Source of the DNA: an uncultured Frankineae bacterium
Lineage (GTDB): Bacteria; Actinomycetota; Actinomycetes; Mycobacteriales; SCTD01
DNA length: 43,083 nt
NCBI GenBank assembly: GCA_902805775.1
Contig: CADCUB010000051.1
Span: 1 to 43,083 of the forward strand
Reading direction: 5' to 3'
Positions within the stretch are counted from its first letter, which is position 1; each line of letters opens with the position of its first letter. The notes under the pieces were generated by a model. That model saw nothing but the letters and a program-made list of their open reading frames with translations. It had not been told where the DNA came from and did not search any database. This document shows positions 1 through 8,242 of this stretch, one piece after another. The translations under genes were made by a program, and so were the position numbers.

Positions 1-40
1 GCCCGCCACCGGCGCCGCCGCCCGCCACCGCCCCCGCGAC

Positions 41-1342
41 TCACCGGCTCCAGTCGATCTCGTCCAGCACCGCCCGCAGCCGCTCGCCGCGGGCCGGGTC
101 GTGCTGCGCGACCCACGCCACCCGGCCGACGAGGTGGCCGCGGAAGTCGGGCACCCCGGCGGAGTTCTGCGACGACGGGCCGTGCCGGACGCAGTTGTGC
201 AGCACCGCCCGCAGCAGGTCGACCTCCGCCCGGCTGACGTGCGGCCGCTCGTTGACCACCAGCCCGGCCAGCACCTGGCGGCCGGCGCGCGGCAGCACGG
301 CCGTCTTGCGGTCGTTGACCCGGAAGCCCTCCGAACGCGCCACCTGCTCGACCGCGTCGAGCAGCCGCGACGTGCCGCGCCCCCAGGTGCGCCCGCCCGA
401 CAGCGCCAGGTCGTCGGCGTAGCGGGTGTAGGTGCCTCCCCAGGACGCCGCGAGCGCCGTGAGCCGGACGTCGAGCCGGTACGCCGCGAGGTTCGCCAGC
501 ACGGGCGAGGTGGGCGCGCCCTGCGGCAGGTGCGGCGCGGCCAGCCGCCGCCCGAGCCGCCAGTGGGCTCCGAGCAGGGCGGGGTCGGCCGGCAAGGGGA
601 CGCGCGCCCACGCCGAGCGCGGCAGCACCGTCGTGGTCAGGCCGGCGAGGCAGTGCGCCACCGGCTCGGGGTAGCCCGCCGTGCGCAGGATCCCGTACAC
701 GCGGGAGACGCTCACGCTCGCGAAGAAGCCCTCCAGGTCCATCCGCACGACCACCGCCCGGCCGGCGTGCGGCGCCGCGTACGTCGCGACCGAGCGGCGG
801 GGGCGGAAGCCGTGCGCGGCGTCGTGCGGCGGGATGCCGTGGAGCACCCGTGCGAGCAGCAGCCGCTGCACGGCCTTGAGCCGCGGCTTGGGCGCCTCCA
901 GCACGCGCACGGCCCCGCTGGGTGCCGGCCGCGTGCTGACCCGGTAGTGCAGCAGCCGCTCTGCCGACGTCCCGCGGGCCAGGTGCCTTCCGTCGGCGAA
1001 CCACTCCAGCTCCGCGTCGTCGAGGCGCAGCAGCCGCCCGACGTCGGCCAGGTCGTGCAGCACGGGCAGGTGCCAGGGGTTGCGCAGCATCCGGGTCGGC
1101 GCCACGGGGCGCGAGAGCGGCCGCCCGGCCCGGTCCGGCAGCCGGCCGGCGATCACGGCGGCGAGCTCGCGCGGGCGGTCGAGCGGCGCGCTCGGGTAGA
1201 CCTCGAGGACCTGCCGCCCGAGCGCCGGCAGCCAGTCGGCCCGGCGCCGCAGCACCACCGCGCCGCTGACCACCAGCCCGGCCCGCGTCCACGGGCCGGC
1301 GAGGAACGCCCCCGCCAGCGCCCGCGCCAGCTCCAGCCTCAC
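41..1342 (-). CDS. Retron-type reverse transcriptase
   Basis: This is an RNA-directed DNA polymerase of 433 residues if it starts at the GTG at 1342. Visible RT blocks are HGFRPRRSV (177-185), the first catalytic Asp in MDLEGFF (201-207), LPQGAPTSP (272-280) and the core YADD (308-311) inside YTRYADDLALSG. The YAAPH at 188-192 sits where retron RTs carry NAxxH, and LAGLVVN (358-364) sits where they carry VTG; both are degenerate. About 170 residues precede the first RT block. No maturase or endonuclease domain follows, which argues against a group II intron protein. The reading frame is open further upstream to 1531, but that part is arginine-rich and covers the candidate msr-msd RNA. No clear Shine-Dalgarno precedes 1342, so a downstream CTG is also possible. 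The gene ends 40 bases from the window edge, so any effector gene downstream is out of view. Confidence 0.85.
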   Translation of the reverse strand: MRLELARALAGAFLAGPWTRAGLVVSGAVVLRRRADWLPALGRQVLEVYPSAPLDRPRELAAVIAGRLPDRAGRPLSRPVAPTRMLRNPWHLPVLHDLADVGRLLRLDDAELEWFADGRHLARGTSAERLLHYRVSTRPAPSGAVRVLEAPKPRLKAVQRLLLARVLHGIPPHDAAHGFRPRRSVATYAAPHAGRAVVVRMDLEGFFASVSVSRVYGILRTAGYPEPVAHCLAGLTTTVLPRSAWARVPLPADPALLGAHWRLGRRLAAPHLPQGAPTSPVLANLAAYRLDVRLTALAASWGGTYTRYADDLALSGGRTWGRGTSRLLDAVEQVARSEGFRVNDRKTAVLPRAGRQVLAGLVVNERPHVSRAEVDLLRAVLHNCVRHGPSSQNSAGVPDFRGHLVGRVAWVAQHDPARGERLRAVLDEIDWSR

Positions 1343-1353
1343 CCTGGGACGGG

Positions 1354-1524
1354 GTGCGGCAGCGCGTCCCGACCTGTCCCGTCGTGCGCGCGGTGACCTG
1401 CAGCGGAGCGCAGCCCCTCGCGCGCGGTGCGGTGCCCGGCCGTGCCGGTGGCCCCCGGGGTAGCCCCGGGGAGGTCTCGCGACGCGGAGCGCCGGTCGAC
1501 CGTCTCGAGAACGCGCTGCCGCAC
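1354..1524 (-). ncRNA. Candidate retron msr-msd RNA with a1/a2 arms
   Basis: A perfect 14-bp inverted repeat frames this segment: GTGCGGCAGCGCGT at 1354-1367 and its exact complement at 1511-1524, with 143 bases between. Read on the minus strand, the first arm would be a1 and the second a2, with a2 ending 11 bases before the RT start. Inside are a hairpin at 1475-1510 (TCTCG/GACG paired with CGTC/CGAGA), a very stable hairpin at 1453-1471 (CCCCGGGG, 3-base loop, CCCCGGGG) and a longer arm pair GCGCGCG at 1386-1392 with CGCGCGC at 1419-1425 that could form the msd stem. Order, size and position match retron RNA genes. The branching guanosine cannot be assigned with confidence, although an AGC lies inside a1. 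Confidence 0.62.
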
Positions 1525-1586
1525 GCCGCACCGTACGACGGGCGCGCCGCTCGGGTCGCCGGACGGGGTCGCCGCCGGTCCGGCGC

Positions 1587-2618
1587 TCAGAAGGAGGTGA
1601 CCACCGTGATGCCGGGCACCTGGCCCACCTGGAGCAGCGCCTGCCCCGCCTCGTCCAGCGGGACGGTGCGCGTCACGAGCAGGTCCGGCCGCAGCCGACC
1701 GGCCGACACGAGCTCGAGCAGGGCGGGGAAGGCGTGCGCGGCCATGCCGTGGCTGCCGAGCACCTCCAGCTCGAGCGCCACCACGCGCTCCATCGGCAGC
1801 AGCGGCCGACCCTGCGACGGCGGCAGCAGCCCGACCTGCACGTGGCGCCCGCGGGGGCGCAGGCACAGCACCGAGTCGACGCAGGTCGACGGGCTCCCGA
1901 GCGCGTCGAGCGACAGGTGCGCACCGCCGCCGGTGAGCGCGCGCACCGCCTCGACGACCTCCGCCGACCGGGCGTCGACGACCGCGGCGGCGCCGAACGC
2001 CGTCGCCAGCGACAGCGCGCCCTCCGACACGTCGACCGCGACCACCTGCGCGCCGGCCGCCACCGCCACCTGCACCGCCGACAGCCCGACGCCGCCGCAG
2101 CCGTGCACCGCGACCCACTCCCCCGGCCGCACCCGCCCCTGCTGCGCGACGGCGCGGAACGCCGTGGTGAAGCGGCAGCCGAGCGACGCGGCAGCGGCGT
2201 ACGACAGCTCGTCCGGCAGCGCGACGAGGTTGACGTCGGCCTGCTCGAGCGCGACGAGCCCGGCGAACGAGCCCCAGTGCGTGAAGCCGGGCTGGGTCTG
2301 CGCGTCGCACACCGAGTGGTCGCCGGCGGCGCAGCGGGGGCAGCGCCCGCACGCGCAGACGAACGGCACGGTCACCCGGTCGCCGACCCGCCACCGGCGC
2401 ACGGCGGCGCCCACCGCCTCGACCGTCCCGGCGAGCTCGTGCCCCGGCACGTGCGGCAGCCGTACGTCCGGGTCCGAGCCGTGCCAGGCGTGCCAGTCGC
2501 TGCGGCAGACGCCGGTGGCGCCGACCCGCACGACGACGCCCTCCGGCGAGGGCGCCGGATCGGGCACCGGAACGACCTCGAGCGGTCCGCCGAACTGCTC
2601 GAAGACGAGCGCCCTCAC
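1587..2618 (-). CDS. Zinc-dependent alcohol dehydrogenase family protein
   Basis: This is a medium-chain dehydrogenase/reductase of 343 residues that oxidises an alcohol or reduces a carbonyl with NAD(P). The N-terminal GroES-like domain has the catalytic-zinc Cys in TGVCRSDWH (~36-44) and the GHE motif in PGHELAG (~58-64). The structural-zinc loop has four Cys in CACGRCPRCAAGDHSVC (~88-104). The Rossmann fold begins at CGGVGLSA (~170). The substrate is not evident. The start is a GTG at 2618 that shares four bases (GTGA) with the stop of the upstream flavoprotein gene, so the two are probably translated from one message. It is unlikely to be part of the retron. Confidence 0.9.
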   Translation of the reverse strand: MRALVFEQFGGPLEVVPVPDPAPSPEGVVVRVGATGVCRSDWHAWHGSDPDVRLPHVPGHELAGTVEAVGAAVRRWRVGDRVTVPFVCACGRCPRCAAGDHSVCDAQTQPGFTHWGSFAGLVALEQADVNLVALPDELSYAAAASLGCRFTTAFRAVAQQGRVRPGEWVAVHGCGGVGLSAVQVAVAAGAQVVAVDVSEGALSLATAFGAAAVVDARSAEVVEAVRALTGGGAHLSLDALGSPSTCVDSVLCLRPRGRHVQVGLLPPSQGRPLLPMERVVALELEVLGSHGMAAHAFPALLELVSAGRLRPDLLVTRTVPLDEAGQALLQVGQVPGITVVTSF

Positions 2619-3988
2619 GCCTCGCGGAGCATGAGCTGGCGCGCCGCCTCCGTCACCGAGCCCGACAGGGACGGGTAGATGGCGAAGGTGTGGGCGATCT
2701 GGTCGGCGGTCAGGCCGTGCTGCACCGCCAGCGAGATCGGCATGATCAGCTCACTGGCGTTGGGGGCGACGACGACCCCGCCGAGGACGGTCCCCGAGCC
2801 CGGCCGGCAGAAGAACTTCACGAAGCCGTCGGTGATGCCCTGCATCTTGGCGCGCGCGTTGGTCGCGAGCGGCAGCGTGACGCTCTGGACGGCGACGGAC
2901 CCGTCCTCGACGGACTTCTGGGTCAGGCCGACCGAGGCGACCTGGGGGTCGGTGAAGACGTTGGCCGAGACGGTCCCGAGCCGCAGCGGCGAGACGGCCT
3001 CCCCGAGCGCGTGCCACATGGCGATGCGGCCCTGCATCGCGGCGACGGAGGCGAGCATGAGCACGCCGGTGCAGTCGCCGGCGGCGTAGACGCCCGGGAC
3101 GCTGGTGCGCGAGACGCGGTCGACCTGCACGAAGCCCTGCTCGGTCAGGGCGATCCCGGCCTCCTCGAGGCCCATGCCGCCGGTGTTGGGGACCGACCCG
3201 ACGGTCATCAGGGCGTGCGAGCCCTCGACCGTCGTCCCGTCGGTGAGGTGGACGACGACGCCGTCCGCGCGCCGCTCGACCCGGGCGGCGCGGCCGCGGC
3301 GCACGGCCATGCCGCGGCGCTGGAAGACCCCCTCCAGCAGCTCCGCGGCGTCGCTGTCCTCGCCCGGCAGCACGCGGTCGCGGCTCGAGACGAGCGTGAC
3401 CTTGGAGCCGACGGCGAGGTAGGCGTTGGCGAACTCCGCGCCGGTGACGCCCGACCCGATGACGACGAGGTGGTCGGGCAGCTCGGGCAGGTCGTAGAGC
3501 TGCCGCCAGTCGAGGATGCGCTCGCCGTCGGGCTCGGCGCCCGGCACCACGCGCGGGGAGGCGCCGGTCGCGAGGAGGACGACGTCGGCCTCGACCGTCG
3601 AGCTGGAGCCGTCGTCGGAGGTCACCTGGAGCACGTGGGGTTGCTCCAGCCGGACGGCGCCGTGCACGACGGTGACGCCCTCGCGGGTGAGCCGGCGGGT
3701 GATGTCGGCGGACTGGGCGAGGGCGAGCGCCTTGACGCGGGCGTTGACCTCCTCGACGGCGGTCGTGACCTCGCCGCTGGTGTGCACGCCGACGCGGTCG
3801 GCGTGCGAGAGGCTGACCATCGTCTCGCTGGTGGCGATGAAGGTCTTGGACGGCACGCAGTCGGACAGCACGCACTGCCCGCCGACCCCGTCGCGCTCGA
3901 CGAGGGTCACCTCGGCACCCAGCTGCACGGCGACCAGCGCGGCTTCGTAGCCCGCGGGACCGCCTCCGACGATGGCGATGCGCGTCAT
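2615..3988 (-). CDS. lpdA: LpdA-like NAD(P)H-quinone dehydrogenase (flavoprotein disulfide reductase family)
   Basis: A pyridine-nucleotide flavoprotein of about 457 residues. IAIVGGGPAGYEAA at the N-terminus binds FAD, VVIGSGVTGAEFANA in the middle binds NAD(P), and VYAAGDCTGVL is the second FAD site. The family includes mycobacterial LpdA, which reduces quinones rather than lipoamide. Two points stand out. The segment GQCVLSDCVPSKT has both cysteines in CxxxxC spacing, as in true lipoamide dehydrogenases, whereas the LpdA proteins I know keep only the second. The C-terminal HPTLSE motif that supplies the catalytic His-Glu pair is replaced by YPSLSGS, as in LpdA. The start at 3988 (MTRIAIV) fits the family, with a GATGAT -10-like box six bases upstream suggesting a leaderless message. 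Confidence 0.85.
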   Translation of the reverse strand: MTRIAIVGGGPAGYEAALVAVQLGAEVTLVERDGVGGQCVLSDCVPSKTFIATSETMVSLSHADRVGVHTSGEVTTAVEEVNARVKALALAQSADITRRLTREGVTVVHGAVRLEQPHVLQVTSDDGSSSTVEADVVLLATGASPRVVPGAEPDGERILDWRQLYDLPELPDHLVVIGSGVTGAEFANAYLAVGSKVTLVSSRDRVLPGEDSDAAELLEGVFQRRGMAVRRGRAARVERRADGVVVHLTDGTTVEGSHALMTVGSVPNTGGMGLEEAGIALTEQGFVQVDRVSRTSVPGVYAAGDCTGVLMLASVAAMQGRIAMWHALGEAVSPLRLGTVSANVFTDPQVASVGLTQKSVEDGSVAVQSVTLPLATNARAKMQGITDGFVKFFCRPGSGTVLGGVVVAPNASELIMPISLAVQHGLTADQIAHTFAIYPSLSGSVTEAARQLMLREA

Positions 3989-4033
3989 CGGACCATCATC
4001 GGTCACGTCCGGGGTCCGCACCTGCTGCCCCAC

Positions 4034-4039
4034 TAGTCT
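4034..4039 (+). promoter_or_regulatory. -10 box of the cyclotransferase gene
   Basis: TAGTCT matches TANNNT and lies seven bases before the ATG at 4047, the spacing expected for a leaderless transcript. No -35 box is obvious. The 58-base gap also holds the divergent promoter of the lpdA-like gene. Confidence 0.5.
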
Positions 4040-4046
4040 CGCGGGC

Positions 4047-4499
4047 ATGGCGCTCTACGCGGCGTACGGAAGCAACCTGGACCCCGCCCAGATGCACCAG
4101 CGCTGCCCCCACTCCCCTGTCGCCGGCACCGGCTGGCTCGAGGGGTGGCGGCTCACCTTCGGCGGCGAGGACCTCGGCTGGGAGGGGTCGCTGGCGACCC
4201 TCGTCGAGGCGCCCGGCGAGCACGTCTTCGTCGGGCTGTACGACATGACCGACGCCGACGCCGCGCAGCTCGACGCGTGGGAGGGCGCCGACAACGGGCT
4301 CTACCGCAAGATCCGCGTACGCGTGCACACGCTGGACGGCGACAAGCTGTGCTGGGTCTACGTCCTCGACGGCTACGAGGGCGGGCTGCCCTCCGCGCGC
4401 TACCTCGGGGTGCTCGCCGACGCCGCCGAGGCCGCCGGCGCGCCGGAGGACTACCTGCGCGAGCTGCGCACCCGCCCCTGCCGGTCGACGGGCCCCTGA
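4047..4499 (+). CDS. Gamma-glutamylcyclotransferase family protein
   Basis: A 150-residue GGCT-fold protein. The family releases 5-oxoproline from gamma-glutamyl peptides or amines. The hallmark glycine loop is YAAYGSNL at residues 4-11, and the acidic residue expected to act as general acid/base is probably the Glu in WEGADNGLYRK (~76). The length is normal for the family. The gene has a leaderless-type promoter. It lies just beyond an M20 amidohydrolase and a glutamate-cysteine-ligase-like gene on the opposite strand, so three neighbouring proteins could act on gamma-glutamyl bonds. The actual substrate is not visible. Confidence 0.85.
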   Translation: MALYAAYGSNLDPAQMHQRCPHSPVAGTGWLEGWRLTFGGEDLGWEGSLATLVEAPGEHVFVGLYDMTDADAAQLDAWEGADNGLYRKIRVRVHTLDGDKLCWVYVLDGYEGGLPSARYLGVLADAAEAAGAPEDYLRELRTRPCRSTGP

Positions 4500-4527
4500 G
4501 CCGGGTCCGGAGACCCGGCAGCCGAGG

Positions 4528-5709
4528 TCAGGCGGCGGACAGCGCCGCCAGCGCCGTCGCGACGAGCACCCGCACCGCCACGGGCAGCGCCGCCTCGTCG
4601 ACGTCGAAGGCCCCCTGGTGCAGGTCGTGCGGCCGCTCCTGGCCGGGCGGCTTGACGCCCAGGCGCGCCATCGAGCCGGGCACCCGGTCGAGGTACCACG
4701 CGAAGTCCTCGCCGCCGAGCGACTGCACGGTCGGTACGGCCGCGCCCGGTCCGAGCGCCGAGCGGACGGCGGCCGCCATCAGCGCGGTCGCGGACGGCTC
4801 GTTGACGACCGGCGGCACGCCGCGCTCGTAGCTCACCTCGGCGTGCGCGCCGTACGGCGCGACCAGCCCGTCGACGATGCGCTGCACCATCGCGGGAGCG
4901 CCGTGCCAGGCGCCCTTGTCGAGCACCCGCAGGGTCCCCTTCAGCACGCCGGTGCGCGGGATGGCGTTGCCGGCGGTGCCCGCCGAGACGTGGCCCCAGA
5001 CCAGGCACAGCCCGGCCCGCGGGTCGACCAGGCGGCCCAGGGCGTCGGGCAGCCCGGTGGCGACCGTCGACAGCACGTGCACCAGGTCGACGGTGTTGTG
5101 CGGTCGGGAGGTGTGGCCGCCCGGGCCGTTCAGGCGCACCTGCAGCGCGTCCGCGGCCGCGGTGATCGGCCCCGACTTCAGGCCGATGCGGCCGACCTCC
5201 AGCGCCGGGTCGCAGTGCAGGCCGAACACGGCCGTGGCCCCCTCCAGCCACCCTTCGGCGAGCACGCCGAGCGCTCCGCCCGGCATCTGCTCCTCGGCCG
5301 GCTGGAAGACCAGGCGCACGCGTCCCTCCAGCGTCGCGGCGGCCTCGGCCAGCGCCAGCCCGGCGCCGAGCACGGCGGCGGTGTGGACGTCGTGGCCGCA
5401 GGCGTGGCACACGCCGGGAACGGTCGAGCGGTAGGGCACGAGCTTCTCGTCGTCGAGCGGCAGTGCGTCGAGGTCGGCGCGCAGCACCACGAGCGGGCCG
5501 TCCTGCGGTCCGACGTCGCAGACCAGCCCGGTGCCGCTCGACAGCGGCTTGGGCGACAGCCCGGCCGCCGCCAGGCGGTCGACGAGCACGGCGGTGGTGC
5601 GGTGCTCCTCGCGGCCGAGCTCGGGGTGGGCGTGCAGGTCCCGGCGCAGGGCGATCAGCTCGTCCTCGTGGGTGCGCAGCCAGGCGTCGGCCAGAGGGCT
5701 GCCGCTCAT
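4528..5709 (-). CDS. M20 family metallopeptidase / amidohydrolase
   Basis: A 393-residue di-zinc amidohydrolase of the M20D (hippurate hydrolase / IAA-amino acid hydrolase) group, which cleaves acyl-amino acid or related amide bonds in the cytoplasm. Metal ligands are visible in CHACGHDVH (~100-108), the catalytic/ligand Glu pair in PAEEQMPGG (~137-145), HCDP (~165) and DLHQGAFDVDE near the C-terminus. No signal peptide is present. The ATG at 5709 overlaps the stop of the upstream ligase gene by four bases (ATGA), so the two are translationally coupled and may process the same gamma-glutamyl or amide compound. Confidence 0.9.
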   Translation of the reverse strand: MSGSPLADAWLRTHEDELIALRRDLHAHPELGREEHRTTAVLVDRLAAAGLSPKPLSSGTGLVCDVGPQDGPLVVLRADLDALPLDDEKLVPYRSTVPGVCHACGHDVHTAAVLGAGLALAEAAATLEGRVRLVFQPAEEQMPGGALGVLAEGWLEGATAVFGLHCDPALEVGRIGLKSGPITAAADALQVRLNGPGGHTSRPHNTVDLVHVLSTVATGLPDALGRLVDPRAGLCLVWGHVSAGTAGNAIPRTGVLKGTLRVLDKGAWHGAPAMVQRIVDGLVAPYGAHAEVSYERGVPPVVNEPSATALMAAAVRSALGPGAAVPTVQSLGGEDFAWYLDRVPGSMARLGVKPPGQERPHDLHQGAFDVDEAALPVAVRVLVATALAALSAA

Positions 5710-6908
5710 CCGCCGCCCCCGGCCGCCGCCCCGGCGGCCCCCGGCTCGCCCACCAGCTCGGCCGGCTCACGGGCGGGCAGCCACAGGGGGTGGCCGGCCT
5801 CGAACTCGGCCAGCAGGCTGTCGACGACCGCGAGCAGGTCACCGCCGCTGGCAGCGGCCACGCTGCGCTGCCGGGCGTACGACGCGCCGCCCTCGAGCAC
5901 CTGCTCGACCACGTCGAGCTCGGACGCGCAGCCCAGCCGCTGGGCGCTGGGCCGCATGTCCTGCACGAGCTCGCGCAGGGCGTCCCGCACCGGCTGCACC
6001 CCGTCCTCACCGACGATGATCGAGGCCTCGAGCCCGTAGCGGGCCGCCCGCCACTTGTTCTCCTGCACCACCCAGCGCCGCGGGCGCGGCAGGGTGTAGC
6101 CCTTGTCGATCTCCCGGTCGAAGGTGTCGACCAGGCACTGGGACAGCGCCGCGACCATCGACACCTCGGCGAGGGTCGGCAGGCCGTCGGCGATGCGCAG
6201 CTCGACCGTGCCGTAGGTGGGGTGCGGCCGGACGTCCCACCACACCTCCTTGATGGAGGAGATCGTCCGGGTCTTGATCAGCGTCTCCATGTAGCTCTCG
6301 AACTGCGCCCAGCCGTCGAGCTGGTGCGGCAGCCCGGCGGTCGGCAGGCACTCGAAGACCTTGGACCGCGACGAGGCGAGGCCGGTGTCCTTGCCGACCC
6401 AGTAGGGCGAGGACGCCGACAGCGCGAGGAAGTGCGGGATGTAGGCCGACAGGGCGTTGACCATGGCGATGGCCTTGTCGGGCGAGCGCACGCCGACGTG
6501 CACGTGCACGCCGAAGATCTGCATCCGGCGGGCCAGCCACTGCATGTCGTCCAGGAGCTTGCGGTAGCGGTCGTCGTCGCTGATCTTCTGCGTCTGCCAG
6601 TCGGTGATCGGGTGGGTGCCGGTGCACATCAGCCCCAGCCCGCGCTCGGCGGCCAGCGGGACGACCTGCTCGATCGTGCGGCCGAGGTCGGCCATGGCCT
6701 CGGGCACCGTGGTGCAGACGCCGGTGATGACCTCGATCGTCGACTGGAGCAGCTCCTTCTTGGCCGTCGGGTGCTCTCCCCCGTGGCCGAGCACGGAGAG
6801 GATCTCCGCGGCGCCGCTGCTCAGCTGGCGGGTCTCGCGGTCGACGAGCTGGAGCTCCCACTCGACGCCGAGGCTCGAGGTGGGCGAGGACTGGTAGGGG
6901 ATGTGCAC
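5706..6908 (-). CDS. YbdK-type carboxylate-amine ligase (glutamate-cysteine ligase family 2)
   Basis: A 400-residue GCS2-family ligase, which in this family joins the gamma-carboxylate of glutamate to an amine with ATP. LGVEWELQLVD at residues 13-23 holds the first metal/nucleotide acidic residues. FGVHVHVGV (~137-145) and TVELRIAD (~236-243) are the other family signatures. Some relatives are annotated as glutamate-cysteine ligases, but actinobacterial YbdK proteins often have unknown amine partners. The start is GTG at 6908 behind an AGAGGG ribosome binding site. The last dozen residues are Gly/Ala-rich and probably flexible. It leads a two-gene operon with the M20 amidohydrolase. Confidence 0.88.
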   Translation of the reverse strand: MHIPYQSSPTSSLGVEWELQLVDRETRQLSSGAAEILSVLGHGGEHPTAKKELLQSTIEVITGVCTTVPEAMADLGRTIEQVVPLAAERGLGLMCTGTHPITDWQTQKISDDDRYRKLLDDMQWLARRMQIFGVHVHVGVRSPDKAIAMVNALSAYIPHFLALSASSPYWVGKDTGLASSRSKVFECLPTAGLPHQLDGWAQFESYMETLIKTRTISSIKEVWWDVRPHPTYGTVELRIADGLPTLAEVSMVAALSQCLVDTFDREIDKGYTLPRPRRWVVQENKWRAARYGLEASIIVGEDGVQPVRDALRELVQDMRPSAQRLGCASELDVVEQVLEGGASYARQRSVAAASGGDLLAVVDSLLAEFEAGHPLWLPAREPAELVGEPGAAGAAAGGGG

Positions 6909-6936
6909 GGCTGCCCTCTTCCCTCGGGGTGCCGCG

Positions 6937-6942
6937 ACCCTA
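6937..6942 (-). promoter_or_regulatory. -10 box of the ligase-amidohydrolase operon
   Basis: On the minus strand this reads TAGGGT, a good TANNNT box about 28 bases upstream of the GTG start, leaving room for the AGAGGG ribosome binding site in between. Confidence 0.45.
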
Positions 6943-6965
6943 CCCAGCAGCGGACGCCGGCAGGA

Positions 6966-7277
6966 CTAGCGCGCGCCGGGACCGGCGGTCGACACCTGCG
7001 TGTAGTGCTCGACGGTGGGGGCGTCCGCGAACAACGGCCCCAGCAGCCGGCGCCACTCGGTGAACGCCGGCGAGCCGCGGAAGCCCTCGGTGTGGTCCTC
7101 GAGGGTCTGCCACTCGACCAGCAGCAGGTAGGTCGACGGGCTCTCGACGCCCCGCGAGAGCGTGCCGGACACGAAGCCCGGCGAGCCCTCGAGCTGGGCC
7201 CGAGCGGTGCGGAAGGCCTGCTCGAACTCCTGCTCGCGACCCGGCGTGACGGTGATCAGCGCGCGCTCGAGGACCAT
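6966..7277 (-). CDS. Antibiotic biosynthesis monooxygenase (ABM) domain protein
   Basis: A 103-residue single-domain ABM/EthD-like alpha-beta barrel protein. It starts [19 protein letters not shown], continues with [12 protein letters not shown] and [13 protein letters not shown], and ends with the VEHY strand, the usual pattern of the family. Members include small cofactor-free monooxygenases and heme-degrading enzymes, but many have no known substrate. The ATG at 7277 lies inside the last codons of the upstream membrane-protein gene (22-base overlap), making it the third gene of the operon facing the TetR regulator. Confidence 0.85.
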   Translation of the reverse strand: MVLERALITVTPGREQEFEQAFRTARAQLEGSPGFVSGTLSRGVESPSTYLLLVEWQTLEDHTEGFRGSPAFTEWRRLLGPLFADAPTVEHYTQVSTAGPGAR

Positions 7278-8242
7278 TGCGGCAGCCTAGGCTCCGCGGG
7301 CGCCACCGGTGCGCCCGACGGGTCCGGCCGGCGCCCCGTGAGCGCCAGCAGGGCGGCGGCCACCGCGGGCAGACCGGCGAGGGCCAGCCCCAGCAGCAGC
7401 GTCGCTGCGTCGGGGTCGACCACCGACTGGCCGCGCTGGGCCTGCACGAACAACGTGACCGTGAGCCCGAGGTGGGCCAGCGCGGCCAGCGCCACGACAG
7501 CGCGCTGACGGGCCGCGCTCAGGCGCAGCAGCTCCCGCGACTGCAGCCACAGCAGGAGCAGCGCGACGGCCGGCAGGACCTGCAGCGCGTGCATCCCGAC
7601 GAAGTGCGGCACGCGGGCGTCCCCGTGCTCGGTCGACCAGCCCAGCAGCCACAGGCCCGGTCCCCCGTCGGCGGCCCCCACGGTGTGCCCGCCGACGAAC
7701 CCGTCCGCCGGGTCCTGGCCGGGACGCGGGCTCGTCATCACGTAGCCGCTCAGGGCGCCGACGGTCATCAGCGCCACTCCGAGCGTCATGGCCAGGCCCA
7801 GCGGCCCGTCGAGGCGCCGTCGGGCCAGGACCACGCCGGCGAACATCGTCGTGACGCTGAAGACGCCGATGGCGGCGCCCATGGTGCTCCAGAGCGCTCC
7901 GTCGAACGGCGTCGAGACGTTGAAGTGCGACGGCTGCCCGCGCAGCGCCTGCAGGACGAGGACCCCGGTCTCCACCACGAGGGTCCAGCCCATCAGGGCG
8001 AGCGCGAGGCGCAGGCCCCGCCCGCGCTCGACCCGCGAGTAGATCCACAGGATCGCCGGCGCGAAGGCCAGGAAGGACAGGGCGAACTTGAGCGGCTTGG
8101 CCCAGACCGAGACGCCGAAGGCCGTCGCGTCGCTGACCACCGCCATCACCACCGAGAGCGGGGCGACGACCAGGCTGAGCAGCGTCAGCACGACCAGCGC
8201 CGGGCTCACCCGCCAGCCCGCCCGCAGCAGCTGCCCGGTCAT
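7256..8242 (-). CDS. Polytopic integral membrane protein of unknown function
   Basis: A 328-residue protein with about eight hydrophobic helices. I do not recognise a named family with certainty. Candidate functional residues are polar motifs between helices: [34 protein letters not shown] and [15 protein letters not shown], the last with two His in or near a helix, which could bind a metal or heme (inference). The ATG at 8242 overlaps the stop of the DUF2834 gene by four bases, so it belongs to the TetR-controlled operon. Confidence 0.8.
   Translation of the reverse strand: MTGQLLRAGWRVSPALVVLTLLSLVVAPLSVVMAVVSDATAFGVSVWAKPLKFALSFLAFAPAILWIYSRVERGRGLRLALALMGWTLVVETGVLVLQALRGQPSHFNVSTPFDGALWSTMGAAIGVFSVTTMFAGVVLARRRLDGPLGLAMTLGVALMTVGALSGYVMTSPRPGQDPADGFVGGHTVGAADGGPGLWLLGWSTEHGDARVPHFVGMHALQVLPAVALLLLWLQSRELLRLSAARQRAVVALAALAHLGLTVTLFVQAQRGQSVVDPDAATLLLGLALAGLPAVAAALLALTGRRPDPSGAPVAPAEPRLPQWSSSAR

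Noticed and set aside
1343-1531. N-terminal extension of the reverse transcriptase frame
   Set aside because: The extra 63 residues are Arg-rich without recognisable fold and cover the inverted-repeat RNA segment; RT similarity begins later.
1587-2618. Alcohol dehydrogenase as retron effector
   Set aside because: It is a complete ordinary zinc dehydrogenase, coupled to the upstream flavoprotein gene, and lies on the 5' side of the putative msr-msd RNA.
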